DNA of 13,811 bases from contig CAYLJO010000169.1 of assembly GCA_964383905.1 (NCBI GenBank), positions 1 through 13,811 of the forward strand, written 5' to 3'. The notes beneath the pieces are model-generated. The model was not told the origin of the DNA and did no database searches. It saw nothing but the letters and a program-made list of their open reading frames with translations. The stretch's first letter is position 1, and each line of letters starts with the position of its first letter. A program made the position numbers and the translations under genes. Source of the DNA: CAYLJO01 sp964383905. GTDB lineage: Bacteria > Acidobacteriota > Blastocatellia > Pyrinomonadales > Pyrinomonadaceae. Of the stretch, positions 5,997 to 12,087 are shown piece by piece.

Positions 5997-6020
5997 CCGC
6001 CACCTTCTAAAGAATCTGGC
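5997..6020. repeat. 24-bp direct repeat, copy B (at the deletion junction)
   Basis: Identical to 5648-5671. It lies exactly where the N-terminal part of the pseudogene gives way to the C-terminal domain and the frame changes. Read one frame over, it would encode SPDSLEGGG, the expected C-terminal motif, so it looks like a misplaced piece of that end. It could be a rearrangement scar or an assembly join. Confidence 0.8.
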
Positions 6021-6405
6021 GAAGCCGCCGTTACTCACGTAGACCCCGTCGTAAATTGGATCAAGGCGGGGAATTGCGTAATGGTCCAGCGCGAAGCTGC
6101 CGTACTCCAACAGGCACTGACTGGCCATCATGGAATAACGGGAGTCGGTCACCTGGCGCATCGGCGAAAGCCAGAAGATGAAGAGGGTGACGCCGAATAT
6201 AAGTCCGCCGGCTAAGAGGTCGGTCTTAAACTCGGCGCCCTTGTGTAGCCAACTTTTACTCATGCCGGGTTATTGTAGAACGAAACTTGCCACGGCCCTG
6301 TCATAGAACGCAACCCCGTATCATTAGTTATCTGATTGAAAGATGACACGATGACCTGAATCACAGATGCAAGTAACTGGGCGAGTGAAAGCGATGGCCT
6401 TCAGA

Positions 6406-6816
6406 CTACTTCGCGGGCACCCGTTTGTCTGGAAACACAAAAGTCCGTCTTGCTGTATCCGAAAGTAGAGTCTCTTCGCGGTAATAGTTTTTGAGAACGC
6501 CGTCCCGCCAGTCTAAAAGGTCTTTGTTGGCCAGAGCAAACTCTTGCCAAGTCTGTTCCCGGTCGGCCCGAACCATCCGCTCATGGATCAGGAAGATGTA
6601 CGCCCACGTGACCGTCTCATGGTAGCGTCCGGGCTTGCCATGGTGGCGGGCAAAATTTTTCAGCCCTTGCGTGAACCGTGCGAGTGCTTCCAATTCAGGA
6701 TAACGGCGCAGGTACAGCCACCCCAGCTTGACGTGGTCTTGATGATGGAAACTTTCATTCGGCAGAGAACAGTCTTCAAACCGCTCGATAAACTCTTCGT
6801 CCTTCATGAGTCTCAT
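6406..6816 (-). CDS. Conserved His-rich protein of unknown function
   Basis: A 136-residue soluble protein. Conserved-looking blocks are DEEFIERFEDCSLPNESFHHQDHVKLGWLYLRRY (5-40), GKPGRYHETVTWAYIFLIHERM (about 60-81) and FALANKDLLDWRDGVLKNYY (about 92-111). The end is SDTARRTFVFPDKRVPAK. The FHHxDH and YHET histidines and acids could form a metal or active site. I recognise this as a recurrent uncharacterised bacterial family but know no function. Its ATG overlaps the stop of the DoxX-like gene by the ATGA at 6813-6816, so it is the third, translationally coupled gene of the operon. No terminator is evident downstream. Confidence 0.8.
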   Translation of the reverse strand: MRLMKDEEFIERFEDCSLPNESFHHQDHVKLGWLYLRRYPELEALARFTQGLKNFARHHGKPGRYHETVTWAYIFLIHERMVRADREQTWQEFALANKDLLDWRDGVLKNYYREETLLSDTARRTFVFPDKRVPAK

Positions 6817-7345
6817 TCCCTAGGAATTGCCGCATCAACTTCGGGCGCTTGGTACCCGCGGTGGGCGAGGACGGCGATCACCGCCGCGCTGTAAATCAGC
6901 AACGCCCCCACATTGAATTGGCCGTGGGCGACATGGATCAAGGCGGCNNNNNNNNNNNNNNNNNNNNNNNNNNNNNNNNNNNNNNNNNNNNNNNNNNNNN
7001 NNNNNNNNNNNNNNNNNNNNNNNNNNNNNNNNNNNNNNNNNNNNNNNAAATCAGCAACGCCCCCACATTGAATTGGCCGTGGGCGACATGGATCAAGGCG
7101 GCCATGAGAAAGACTGCCAGCAGGGACCAGGCGCCCAGGACTAATGTGCGCGGGACGAGAAAGAGTACGGAGGCGGCGATTTCGGCCCACGCTAAGAGGA
7201 GGCGAGTCCAATCCGGCAAGCCGGTGTGGCCGAAGGCCGCAACCCTTTGGGGATCGAAGGCAAGCATACCCGACTCGATTAAGACCACGGATCCCACCGC
7301 CAACCGGAGGGCTTTAATCGCTAGCTCACCTTTCTCGTACCTCAT
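6813..7345 (-). CDS. DoxX-like small membrane protein (split by assembly gap)
   Basis: If the 100 N and one copy of the flanking 55-bp duplicate are removed (155 nt), a single frame of 125 codons runs from ATG 7345 to TGA 6813. Residues 10-26, 48-66, 70-88 and 94-110 are hydrophobic, giving about four membrane helices. The layout (ALRLAVGSVVLIESGMLAF, LLLAWAEIAASVLFLVP) resembles the DoxX-like family, whose members are poorly understood inner-membrane proteins. As printed, the gap shifts the frame and makes two false ORFs sharing AALIHVAHGQFNVGALLI. Its start overlaps the regulator's stop (ATGA, 7342-7345) behind a GAGGAGG ribosome site, and its stop overlaps the next gene's start. Confidence 0.8.
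6893..7102. repeat. 55-bp duplicate flanking the gap (artefact)
   Basis: 6893-6947 and 7048-7102 match base for base. The length equals a common assembler k-mer (55), and collapsing the two copies restores an intact gene. It is therefore treated as an unmerged contig overlap and not a biological repeat. Confidence 0.9.
6948..7047. other. Assembly gap of 100 N
   Basis: Exactly 100 N, the conventional size for an unknown gap. The 55 bases before it (6893-6947) and after it (7048-7102) are identical, so the two contigs actually overlap and nothing need be missing. See the DoxX-like gene for the reconstructed reading frame. Confidence 0.97.
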
Positions 7346-7689
7346 CGCGTCCTCCTCGGCTTAGTGGCTCTCGCTGTCCGTGGGGGGACCTGATTTTCCC
7401 CCGTTTCCAGCAGCCGATGGCTGTCGCCGGAATTAAGATCCAACTTGTAGATTTGCTTCAGGTCGGCGATGAGTTTAAGAGACGTCTCGCCGAACGGGCA
7501 TTTCCCGTCGAAAGCATGTAAGACGATACCCTCCAGCAAATCCCCGAGAGAGATGTCGTGATATTCGGCAAACGCCTTTAACACCTTGAGCAAACGTTTC
7601 TCCAGCCGGACGCCCGTCTGAACGCGCTCGACAATTAGTCCCCCGTCCTGTTGCATGACCTCCTCGGCCCGTTTTTTGGCGCGTTTCAT
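7342..7689 (-). CDS. Ribbon-helix-helix-like DNA-binding regulator
   Basis: A 115-residue protein from ATG 7689, which has GAGG 6 nt upstream. ATG 7701 lacks a ribosome site, and a TTG at 7722 would lie inside the -10 box. The basic start MKRAKKRAEEV is followed by VQTGVRLEKRLLKVLKAFAEYHDISLGDLLEGIVLHAF (about 23-60), a beta strand plus two helices in the style of ribbon-helix-helix repressors. Then come KCPFGETSLKLIADLKQIYKLDL and a basic, Pro/Arg-rich tail. It is probably the regulator of its own operon: it is the first gene, and three 8-bp direct repeats cover its promoter. The stop overlaps the ATG of the DoxX-like gene. It is more a structural-class call than a named family. Confidence 0.7.
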   Translation of the reverse strand: MKRAKKRAEEVMQQDGGLIVERVQTGVRLEKRLLKVLKAFAEYHDISLGDLLEGIVLHAFDGKCPFGETSLKLIADLKQIYKLDLNSGDSHRLLETGENQVPPRTARATKPRRTR

Positions 7690-7715
7690 ACCCGGCCTCA
7701 TCCAGAGGTGACGAT

Positions 7716-7750
7716 GGTACAATGGTACATAGGTACATACGTGCTGTCAA
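7716..7750 (-). promoter_or_regulatory. Promoter with tandem 8-bp operator repeats
   Basis: On the minus strand a perfect -35 TTGACA (7745-7750), a 17-nt spacer and TACCAT (7722-7727, 4/6) form a promoter for the three-gene operon, with a predicted start near 7715. Three tandem 8-bp units (plus strand GGTACAAT, GGTACATA, GGTACATA at 7716, 7724 and 7732) cover the spacer and the -10. Tandem short repeats at this period suit cooperative binding by ribbon-helix-helix dimers, which matches the first gene of the operon. Confidence 0.65.
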
Positions 7751-7877
7751 GCGATGCGTGGCAGCATGCGAAACCGGGGGCGTGAGGCCGATGGCTGGCA
7801 AAGAAGGTTTGTGCGAGTCGAGTTTGGCGCAGGCCGAAATTTTTTTTGGCGGGAAGAACGGCTGAACGCGTCTCACC

Positions 7878-7910
7878 CGCGAACACTTGTCAGTGGCTAA
7901 GTGTTTCGCG
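7878..7910 (-). terminator. Hairpin over the ada stop codon
   Basis: AACACTT (7881-7887) and AAGTGTT (7898-7904 region) pair around a 10-nt loop. Flanking CGCG/CGCG extend the stem with a one-base bulge. The hairpin contains the ada stop codon (TAG, 7897-7899). There is no T-tract after it on the minus strand, so it may protect the mRNA end or aid termination only weakly. Confidence 0.3.
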
Positions 7911-8988
7911 CAGCGCGTTTTCGCTCCCGGGCGAGCAACGCTTGCTTCCGCTCCAGTCCCCAGCGATAACCGCCGAGGTTGCCGTCCCCGCGGATCACTC
8001 GATGGCAGGGGGTGGCTAACGCGACCGGGTTGGTGGCACACGCTCGTGCGACAGCGCGAGTAGCTGCGGGTTGACCGATGGCGGCCGCCACCTCTGCGTA
8101 AGAGCGCGTGCCGCCGTAGGGAATGGCTCGAAGCTCTCGCCAGACGCGCAACTGAAAAGCAGTCGCCTGAAGGTCGAGCGGTAGGTCGACGTGGGGTTGT
8201 TCTCCACCGAGGTGCTTCAAGAGGAGGCTCACCCGCCGGGTAAAACCCGCCTCGTCACGATGGATTTCCGCCGCCGGGTACTCGGCCGTGAGCGCCGCTT
8301 CCAGGGAAGCATCCGAGTCACCGAAACTGACGGCGCAAACGCCGCGCTCGGTCGCGGCGACAAGCATCCGACCTAAATGAGAATCGACGATGGTGTACCT
8401 GATATTCATGCCCCTGCCGCCGCGACGGTAAGTTGCCGGCGTCATCCCGAGATGATCCGTGGCCTTCTCATACAAGCGACTGCTTGAGCCGTATCCGGCG
8501 TCGTAGATCGCGCGGGTCACATCGGCGCCTTGCTTGATTCGTGCCTTAAACTGCTCGACGCGATTCGCTCTCATATACTGGTGCGGGGTGACGCCCATAA
8601 TCCTTTTGAACGTTCGTTGGAGATGATGCGGGCTGACGCCCAGTACCTCGCCGAGAAGCGCCAGTGAAAGAGCCCCTTCCGGATGGGCTTCGATGGTGGA
8701 GCAGGCGCGCAGCACCGTCTCTTCTTGCGGGCCGTGAGCCTTGTGAGGCAAGCATCGCAGGCAGGGGCGGAAGCCAGCCCGTCGGGCGGCGAGGGGGGAC
8801 TGAAAGAAGACGACCCGCCCGCGTTGAGGTCGCCGCGACGGGCACGACGGCTTACAGTAAATGCCGGTGGAGCGTACCCCGTAGACGAAGATCCCGTTGA
8901 AGCTCACGTCTCTGGTTTGCACTGCCCGCCAGCAGTTCTCTTCATCCATCGTAAGTAATTCTTGAAATACCCTCGCCTCCTGATTCAT
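7897..8988 (-). CDS. ada: Ada: methylphosphotriester sensor and O6-methylguanine-DNA methyltransferase
   Basis: A 363-residue protein with the full Ada layout. The N-terminal zinc domain has GIYCKPSC (Cys45, Cys49) and PCLRC (Cys76, Cys79), corresponding to E. coli Cys38/42/69/72, with Cys45 the expected methyl acceptor from phosphotriesters. An AraC-type HTH (about 88-190) has SLALLGEVLGVSPHHLQRTFKRI and GVTPHQYMRANRV. The C-terminal methyltransferase contains PCHRV with active Cys328, then GxLGGYRWGLERKQALL. It repairs O6-methylguanine suicidally and, once methylated, activates the adaptive response. ATG 8988 was chosen for its GGGAGG 8 nt upstream; GTG 9006 is possible. No alkA, alkB or aidB is in the window. 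It is transcribed away from the cytochrome operon. Confidence 0.96.
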   Translation of the reverse strand: MNQEARVFQELLTMDEENCWRAVQTRDVSFNGIFVYGVRSTGIYCKPSCPSRRPQRGRVVFFQSPLAARRAGFRPCLRCLPHKAHGPQEETVLRACSTIEAHPEGALSLALLGEVLGVSPHHLQRTFKRIMGVTPHQYMRANRVEQFKARIKQGADVTRAIYDAGYGSSSRLYEKATDHLGMTPATYRRGGRGMNIRYTIVDSHLGRMLVAATERGVCAVSFGDSDASLEAALTAEYPAAEIHRDEAGFTRRVSLLLKHLGGEQPHVDLPLDLQATAFQLRVWRELRAIPYGGTRSYAEVAAAIGQPAATRAVARACATNPVALATPCHRVIRGDGNLGGYRWGLERKQALLARERKRAARNT

Positions 8989-9049
8989 CGCGATTGCCTC
9001 CCGCACGCATACTAGGGGAAGGGGTCTATGAAATCTACCCGAAACTTGC

Positions 9050-9078
9050 GGTCAAACTTTTTTTGCGTTGCTTGAATT
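9050..9078 (-). promoter_or_regulatory. Possible Ada box and -35 of ada
   Basis: The minus strand has AATTCAAGCAACGCAA, compared with E. coli's ada operator AATTAAAGCGCAA (A-box AAT, B-box GCAA). It is followed 7 nt later by TTGACC (5/6 to TTGACA). This order, operator just upstream of -35, is as in E. coli. No good -10 stands at the usual spacing, and the AAT-to-GCAA spacing is 4 or 9 rather than 6. Confidence 0.3.
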
Positions 9079-9254
9079 AAGAGGCGGGTATTTGCCAGAC
9101 CGCGGGCGCATGGTGTCGCACACCTGACTGAGGCATCAACCGGGCGTGCTCGACAAGAGGTCGTAGCTTCGGTCAGCCTTCCTTCGCTTCAACTCATTCC
9201 CCGTCTTCGGCCGATCTATTAATTGACCCGCAGCGCCGCGGCTTCATGCTACTT

Positions 9255-9283
9255 TTGACACGGTGATTGGAATTCTCTTTGAT
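9255..9283 (+). promoter_or_regulatory. Sigma-70-type promoter of the cytochrome operon
   Basis: Perfect TTGACA (9255-9260), a 17-nt spacer and TTTGAT (9278-9283, 4/6 to TATAAT). The predicted start is near 9290, giving a leader of about 80 nt before the ATG at 9370. A hairpin lies in that leader. Confidence 0.5.
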
Positions 9284-9337
9284 TCTCGCGTTACTAAGTG
9301 AGGAGTGTTTATCGGTTCGATAGTCCTCATTAGGGGA

Positions 9338-9356
9338 AATGAGATTTCATCTCATT
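9338..9356 (+). promoter_or_regulatory. Perfect inverted repeat in the cytochrome leader
   Basis: AATGAGAT-TTC-ATCTCATT, a perfect 8-bp stem with a 3-nt loop, ends 13 nt before the ATG at 9370 and just before the AAGGGCGG ribosome site. It may be an RNA hairpin that tunes translation, or an operator. Confidence 0.4.
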
Positions 9357-9369
9357 GGGAAGGGCGGTG

Positions 9370-10398
9370 ATGGCGTTGCGGCACAGGAACTGGAAAGGGA
9401 TCGCAAGTACGAGCGCCATTATAATCCTTGGACTTTTGGCGGTCGCCAATACTTTCACCCTGGGTTGGCGTCCTTTCATCGGCGCGAAAGCGCGTCCTTT
9501 GACTAATCACAGGTTTGAGATGACACAATATCGGCTTGAGCGCGGTCGATACCTGGTGGAAGGCCCGCTTCACTGCTTCTACTGCCACTCCCGGCTCGAT
9601 ACCCATTCCCCCGGAGCACCGCCCTTGCCTGGCATGAAAGGCGGTGGGTCAATAATGCCGGACGGCGATGAATTTGGACGGGTTGTGGCGCCCAACATCT
9701 CGCCTGACCTGGAGACAGGCGCCGGCGCGTGGTCCGACGATATGCTCGTGCGAGCTATTCGTGAAGGCATCGGTCATGATGGGCGCGCGCTATTCCCAAT
9801 CATGCCTTACCGGAACCTTCGAAAGCTGCCCGACGAAGATGTGGCGTCAGTGGTGGCCTACCTGCGCTCGATCCCGCCCGTGCGCAATCCCCTGCCGAAG
9901 ACGGAACTCTCATTCCCCTTCAACATGCTGGTTGAAACGCTGCCGGAGCCGATCACCGGGCCGGTAGCGCTGCCCGATCTGTCGACCACGATCAAGCGCG
10001 GGGAATATCTTGTCACGCTCGGCAATTGCGGTAACTGTCATACGCCGATGGATGAAGGTAAACCTGTTGCCGGTCTGGAGTTCGCGGGAGGATTTATACT
10101 GAAGGGGGTCTCGCGCAAGGGAGTGGCAAGCGCTAACATCACACCCGACCCGTCGGGGATCTCTTACTATGATGAAGCGCTCTTTCTTAAGGTGATGCAT
10201 ACGGGCCGGGCCGGCGCACGCAATCTCGATCCCGTCATGCCCTGGGGCTATTTCCGGAATATGACTGACAACGACCTCCGAGCGGTATTTGCGTACTTGT
10301 GCACGATCGGACCGGTGAAGCATCGAGTTGACAATACGGAATCACCCACCCCCTGCAAATTGTGCAAGGGCATGCATGGTTTAGGTGAAGACAACTAA
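9370..10398 (+). CDS. Membrane-anchored diheme cytochrome c
   Basis: A 342-residue exported electron carrier. A basic start (MALRHRNWKG) and one hydrophobic segment (about 11-32) anchor it, with the rest in the periplasm. Two cytochrome c domains bind heme: CFYCH (69-73) with probable axial Met145 in FPIMPYRNL, and CGNCH (220-224) with probable Met290 in DPVMPWGYF. Each domain ends in a D-D-L-x-x-x-x-AYL helix typical of the cytochrome subunits of membrane dehydrogenases. The tail has CKLCKG (329-334), resembling a CxxCK heme site or a metal site, but unproven. ATG 9370 was chosen over TTG 9355 because of the ribosome site. The amidohydrolase follows 65 bp downstream in the same direction, probably the same transcript. 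No dehydrogenase subunit is next to it, so the electron donor is unknown. Confidence 0.88.
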   Translation: MALRHRNWKGIASTSAIIILGLLAVANTFTLGWRPFIGAKARPLTNHRFEMTQYRLERGRYLVEGPLHCFYCHSRLDTHSPGAPPLPGMKGGGSIMPDGDEFGRVVAPNISPDLETGAGAWSDDMLVRAIREGIGHDGRALFPIMPYRNLRKLPDEDVASVVAYLRSIPPVRNPLPKTELSFPFNMLVETLPEPITGPVALPDLSTTIKRGEYLVTLGNCGNCHTPMDEGKPVAGLEFAGGFILKGVSRKGVASANITPDPSGISYYDEALFLKVMHTGRAGARNLDPVMPWGYFRNMTDNDLRAVFAYLCTIGPVKHRVDNTESPTPCKLCKGMHGLGEDN

Positions 10399-10463
10399 AT
10401 ATAGTAAGATCCTCCGAAAGACGGGGTGGTTTGGCCCAATTGTCCGCCACAGCAGGGAAGTCA

Positions 10464-11897
10464 ATGCAGCGAATAATCATCAGTACCTTACTCACCTTCC
10501 TGCTCATTGGCGCTGTCCTCGCCCAATCCGCGGCGACGCTCTCACAGGAGGTGAGGGAATTTGTCAGCGTGGATGCGCCGGTTGTCGCGCTGACTCATGC
10601 ACGCCTCATCGACGGCACGGGCTCCCCGCCGAAACTCGACCAGGCGATTGTGATCGGCGGCGGCAAAATTCAGGGCATCGGCACGACCGGCAGCATCCAG
10701 CTTCCGGCTGAAGCTAAGGTGATTGACTTGCATGGCGAGACGGTCATCCCCGGCCTGGTAATGCTGCACGAGCACATGTTTTATCCGGCGGGCAGGCTGG
10801 TCTTGTTTAACGAAATGGGTTTCAGCTTCCCGCGGCTTTACCTCGCCGCCGGCCTCACTTCGCTTCGCACCGCGGGCAGCGTCGAACCTTACACCGATCT
10901 TAATCTGAAGAAGCTCATCGACGGCGGCAAGATCGCCGGACCGAAGATGAACGTGACAGGACCATATCTGGACGGCGCGGGTAGCTTCGCCACACAATTC
11001 CACGTCCTCAGCGGGCCCGACGACGCACGGCGGATGGTCGACTATTGGGCCCGGGAGGGCGCCGCTTCGTTTAAAGCCTACATGTACATCACGCGGGCGG
11101 AGCTGAGGGCCGCCATCACCGAGGCCCATCAGCGGGATCTAAAAATAACCGGCCATCTCTGCGCGGTCGGTTTCCGGGAAGCGGCCTCACTGGGGATCGA
11201 CAACCTGGAACACGGGATAGTCGTAGACACCGAGTTCAACCCGGGAAAGAGACCGGACGTTTGCCCCGCACAGACGGAGACTGTCTCAACAATCGCCAAA
11301 CTTGATGTCGAGAGCGCCGCCGTGCAGGAGATGATCCGTGATCTCGTCGCTCACCACGTCGCAATCACATCAACGCTGGCCGTCTTCGAGGCGTTGGCTC
11401 CGAACCGCCCGCCGCTGCAGCAACGTGTCTTAGATAGCATGACGCCCGACGCACGTATCCAATACTTGAGTGTCCGTGCTCGGAATGGGGAGAGAAAAGA
11501 TTCCCCATGGCCGGCCGCGCTCAGGAACGAGATGCAATTCGAGCGTGATTTCGTCAGGGCCGGTGGGTTACTACTGGCGGGCACGGACCCGACCGGCAAC
11601 GGAGGTGTGGTCGCCGGTTTTGGTAGTCAGCGAGAGGTCGAACTGCTGGTCGAAGCAGGCTTCACCCCGCTTGAGGCCATTCACATCGCGACCGCTAACG
11701 GCGCCGCGTACCTGGAAGCGTCTGACCTGATCGGCACTATTGCGCCGGGTAAGCAGGCGGACATGGTCGTCATTAAGGGCGACCCGTCGAAGAACATCGC
11801 CGACATTGAGAAGGTGGAGACCGTTTTCAAGGACGGCGTCGGTTACGATTCTGCCAAGCTTATTGAGTCTGTCCGGGGGTCGGTCGGATGGCGCTAA
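10464..11897 (+). CDS. Exported metal-dependent amidohydrolase
   Basis: A 477-residue protein of the amidohydrolase superfamily (imidazolonepropionase/prolidase-like branch). A signal peptide (MQRIIISTLLTFLLIGAVLA, cut near residue 21) sends it to the periplasm. Metal ligands fit a binuclear site: HEH (His102, His104), Lys204 in SFKAYMYI (likely carboxylated), His231 in TGHLCAVG, His250 in NLEHGI and Asp375 in LAGTDPTG. The family ending APGKQADMVVIKGDP...VFKDG is present. Relatives hydrolyse dipeptides or cyclic amides and lactones; the substrate is not predictable here. ATG 10464 was chosen because it begins the signal peptide and follows AGGGAAG. It is the second gene after the diheme cytochrome. 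Confidence 0.9.
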   Translation: MQRIIISTLLTFLLIGAVLAQSAATLSQEVREFVSVDAPVVALTHARLIDGTGSPPKLDQAIVIGGGKIQGIGTTGSIQLPAEAKVIDLHGETVIPGLVMLHEHMFYPAGRLVLFNEMGFSFPRLYLAAGLTSLRTAGSVEPYTDLNLKKLIDGGKIAGPKMNVTGPYLDGAGSFATQFHVLSGPDDARRMVDYWAREGAASFKAYMYITRAELRAAITEAHQRDLKITGHLCAVGFREAASLGIDNLEHGIVVDTEFNPGKRPDVCPAQTETVSTIAKLDVESAAVQEMIRDLVAHHVAITSTLAVFEALAPNRPPLQQRVLDSMTPDARIQYLSVRARNGERKDSPWPAALRNEMQFERDFVRAGGLLLAGTDPTGNGGVVAGFGSQREVELLVEAGFTPLEAIHIATANGAAYLEASDLIGTIAPGKQADMVVIKGDPSKNIADIEKVETVFKDGVGYDSAKLIESVRGSVGWR

Positions 11898-11915
11898 AAC
11901 AGGGTGATCGAAGGC

Positions 11916-11942
11916 GCTGAAAGCCTCGTGCTGATTTTCAGC
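11916..11942 (+). terminator. Hairpin after the amidohydrolase gene
   Basis: GCTGAAA (11916-11922) pairs with TTTCAGC (11936-11942). An alternative smaller stem GCTGA-TTT-TCAGC (11930-11942) shares the right arm. It is followed by ATTTATGT, a weak T-rich tract. It lies 19 bp past the stop, so it is a plausible but weak terminator. Confidence 0.35.
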
Positions 11943-11988
11943 ATTTATGTAACCATAGATCGAGACTTCCTCATGGCTCAAACGACAG

Positions 11989-12030
11989 CCCGCACACTTC
12001 CCGGTTGGTCTTTAATAGGAAGGGTGCGGG
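11989..12030. terminator. Strong hairpin between convergent genes
   Basis: The 13-base arms CCCGCACACTTCC (11989-12001) and GGAAGGGTGCGGG (12018-12030) pair at 12 of 13 positions around a 16-nt loop. It lies between the ends of the amidohydrolase (+, 11897) and radical SAM (-, 12088) genes. It is probably a shared transcription barrier. Neither side has a T-tract, so it is not a classical intrinsic terminator. Confidence 0.45.
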
Positions 12031-12087
12031 TTCGATGGTCTTCCAGCTTCTGATCTAAGCTCTGTAAGTCGTTGCCGCCCGCTCAAG

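Larger units (their letters stand above)
5575..6263 (-). pseudogene. Membrane glycosyltransferase-like gene, core deleted and disabled
   Basis: On the minus strand the first 80 codons (6263 to about 6025) encode a cytoplasmic start, one membrane segment (LLAGGLIFGVTLFIFWLSP) and SPMRQVTDSRYSMMASQCLL...DGVYVSNGG. This is the N-terminus of a multi-pass, glycosyltransferase-like membrane protein. The transmembrane core (several hundred residues in such proteins) is missing. After a junction at about 5997-6033 the frame shifts, and a typical C-terminal beta-rich domain follows: SDKYAWYGWSAIDNPRFRWT, GPFLIPGKLVEQHVHLILNGQ. An in-frame TAG at 5782-5784 interrupts it, and it resumes as LALKEEASRVYSLVL, MPNAALPDSLEGGGD, IRLLGIKMEWVEL, ending at 5575. 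It therefore has three defects: internal deletion, frameshift and nonsense codon. The family link rests on remembered sequence style, so the function is tentative; the broken state is clear. Confidence 0.7.
9007..9369. other. Divergent intergenic region between ada and the cytochrome gene
   Basis: No gene is seen in these 363 bp. On the ada side a TTGACC -35-like box (9050-9055, minus) lies just downstream of an Ada-box-like AATTCAAGCAACGCAA (9063-9078, minus). On the other side a TTGACA promoter (9255-9283) and a hairpin (9338-9356) precede the cytochrome gene. A small hairpin GGTGT-CGC-ACACC occurs at 9112-9124. Confidence 0.6.

Noticed and set aside
6893..7102. 55-bp direct repeat considered as a biological duplication or target-site repeat
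   Set aside because: Flanks exactly 100 N and collapsing it restores a gene; an assembly overlap.
7716..7739. Tandem repeats considered as a CRISPR-like or microsatellite array
   Set aside because: Only three 8-bp units without spacers, placed exactly on a promoter; an operator explains them better.
8546..8958. Several open frames on both strands inside ada
   Set aside because: Shadows of the ada coding sequence, which is continuous with all catalytic residues.
12016..12045. GGGTTCGAT stretch like a tRNA T-arm
   Set aside because: No closing T-stem, no acceptor or anticodon arm nearby; it is part of the hairpin between convergent genes.
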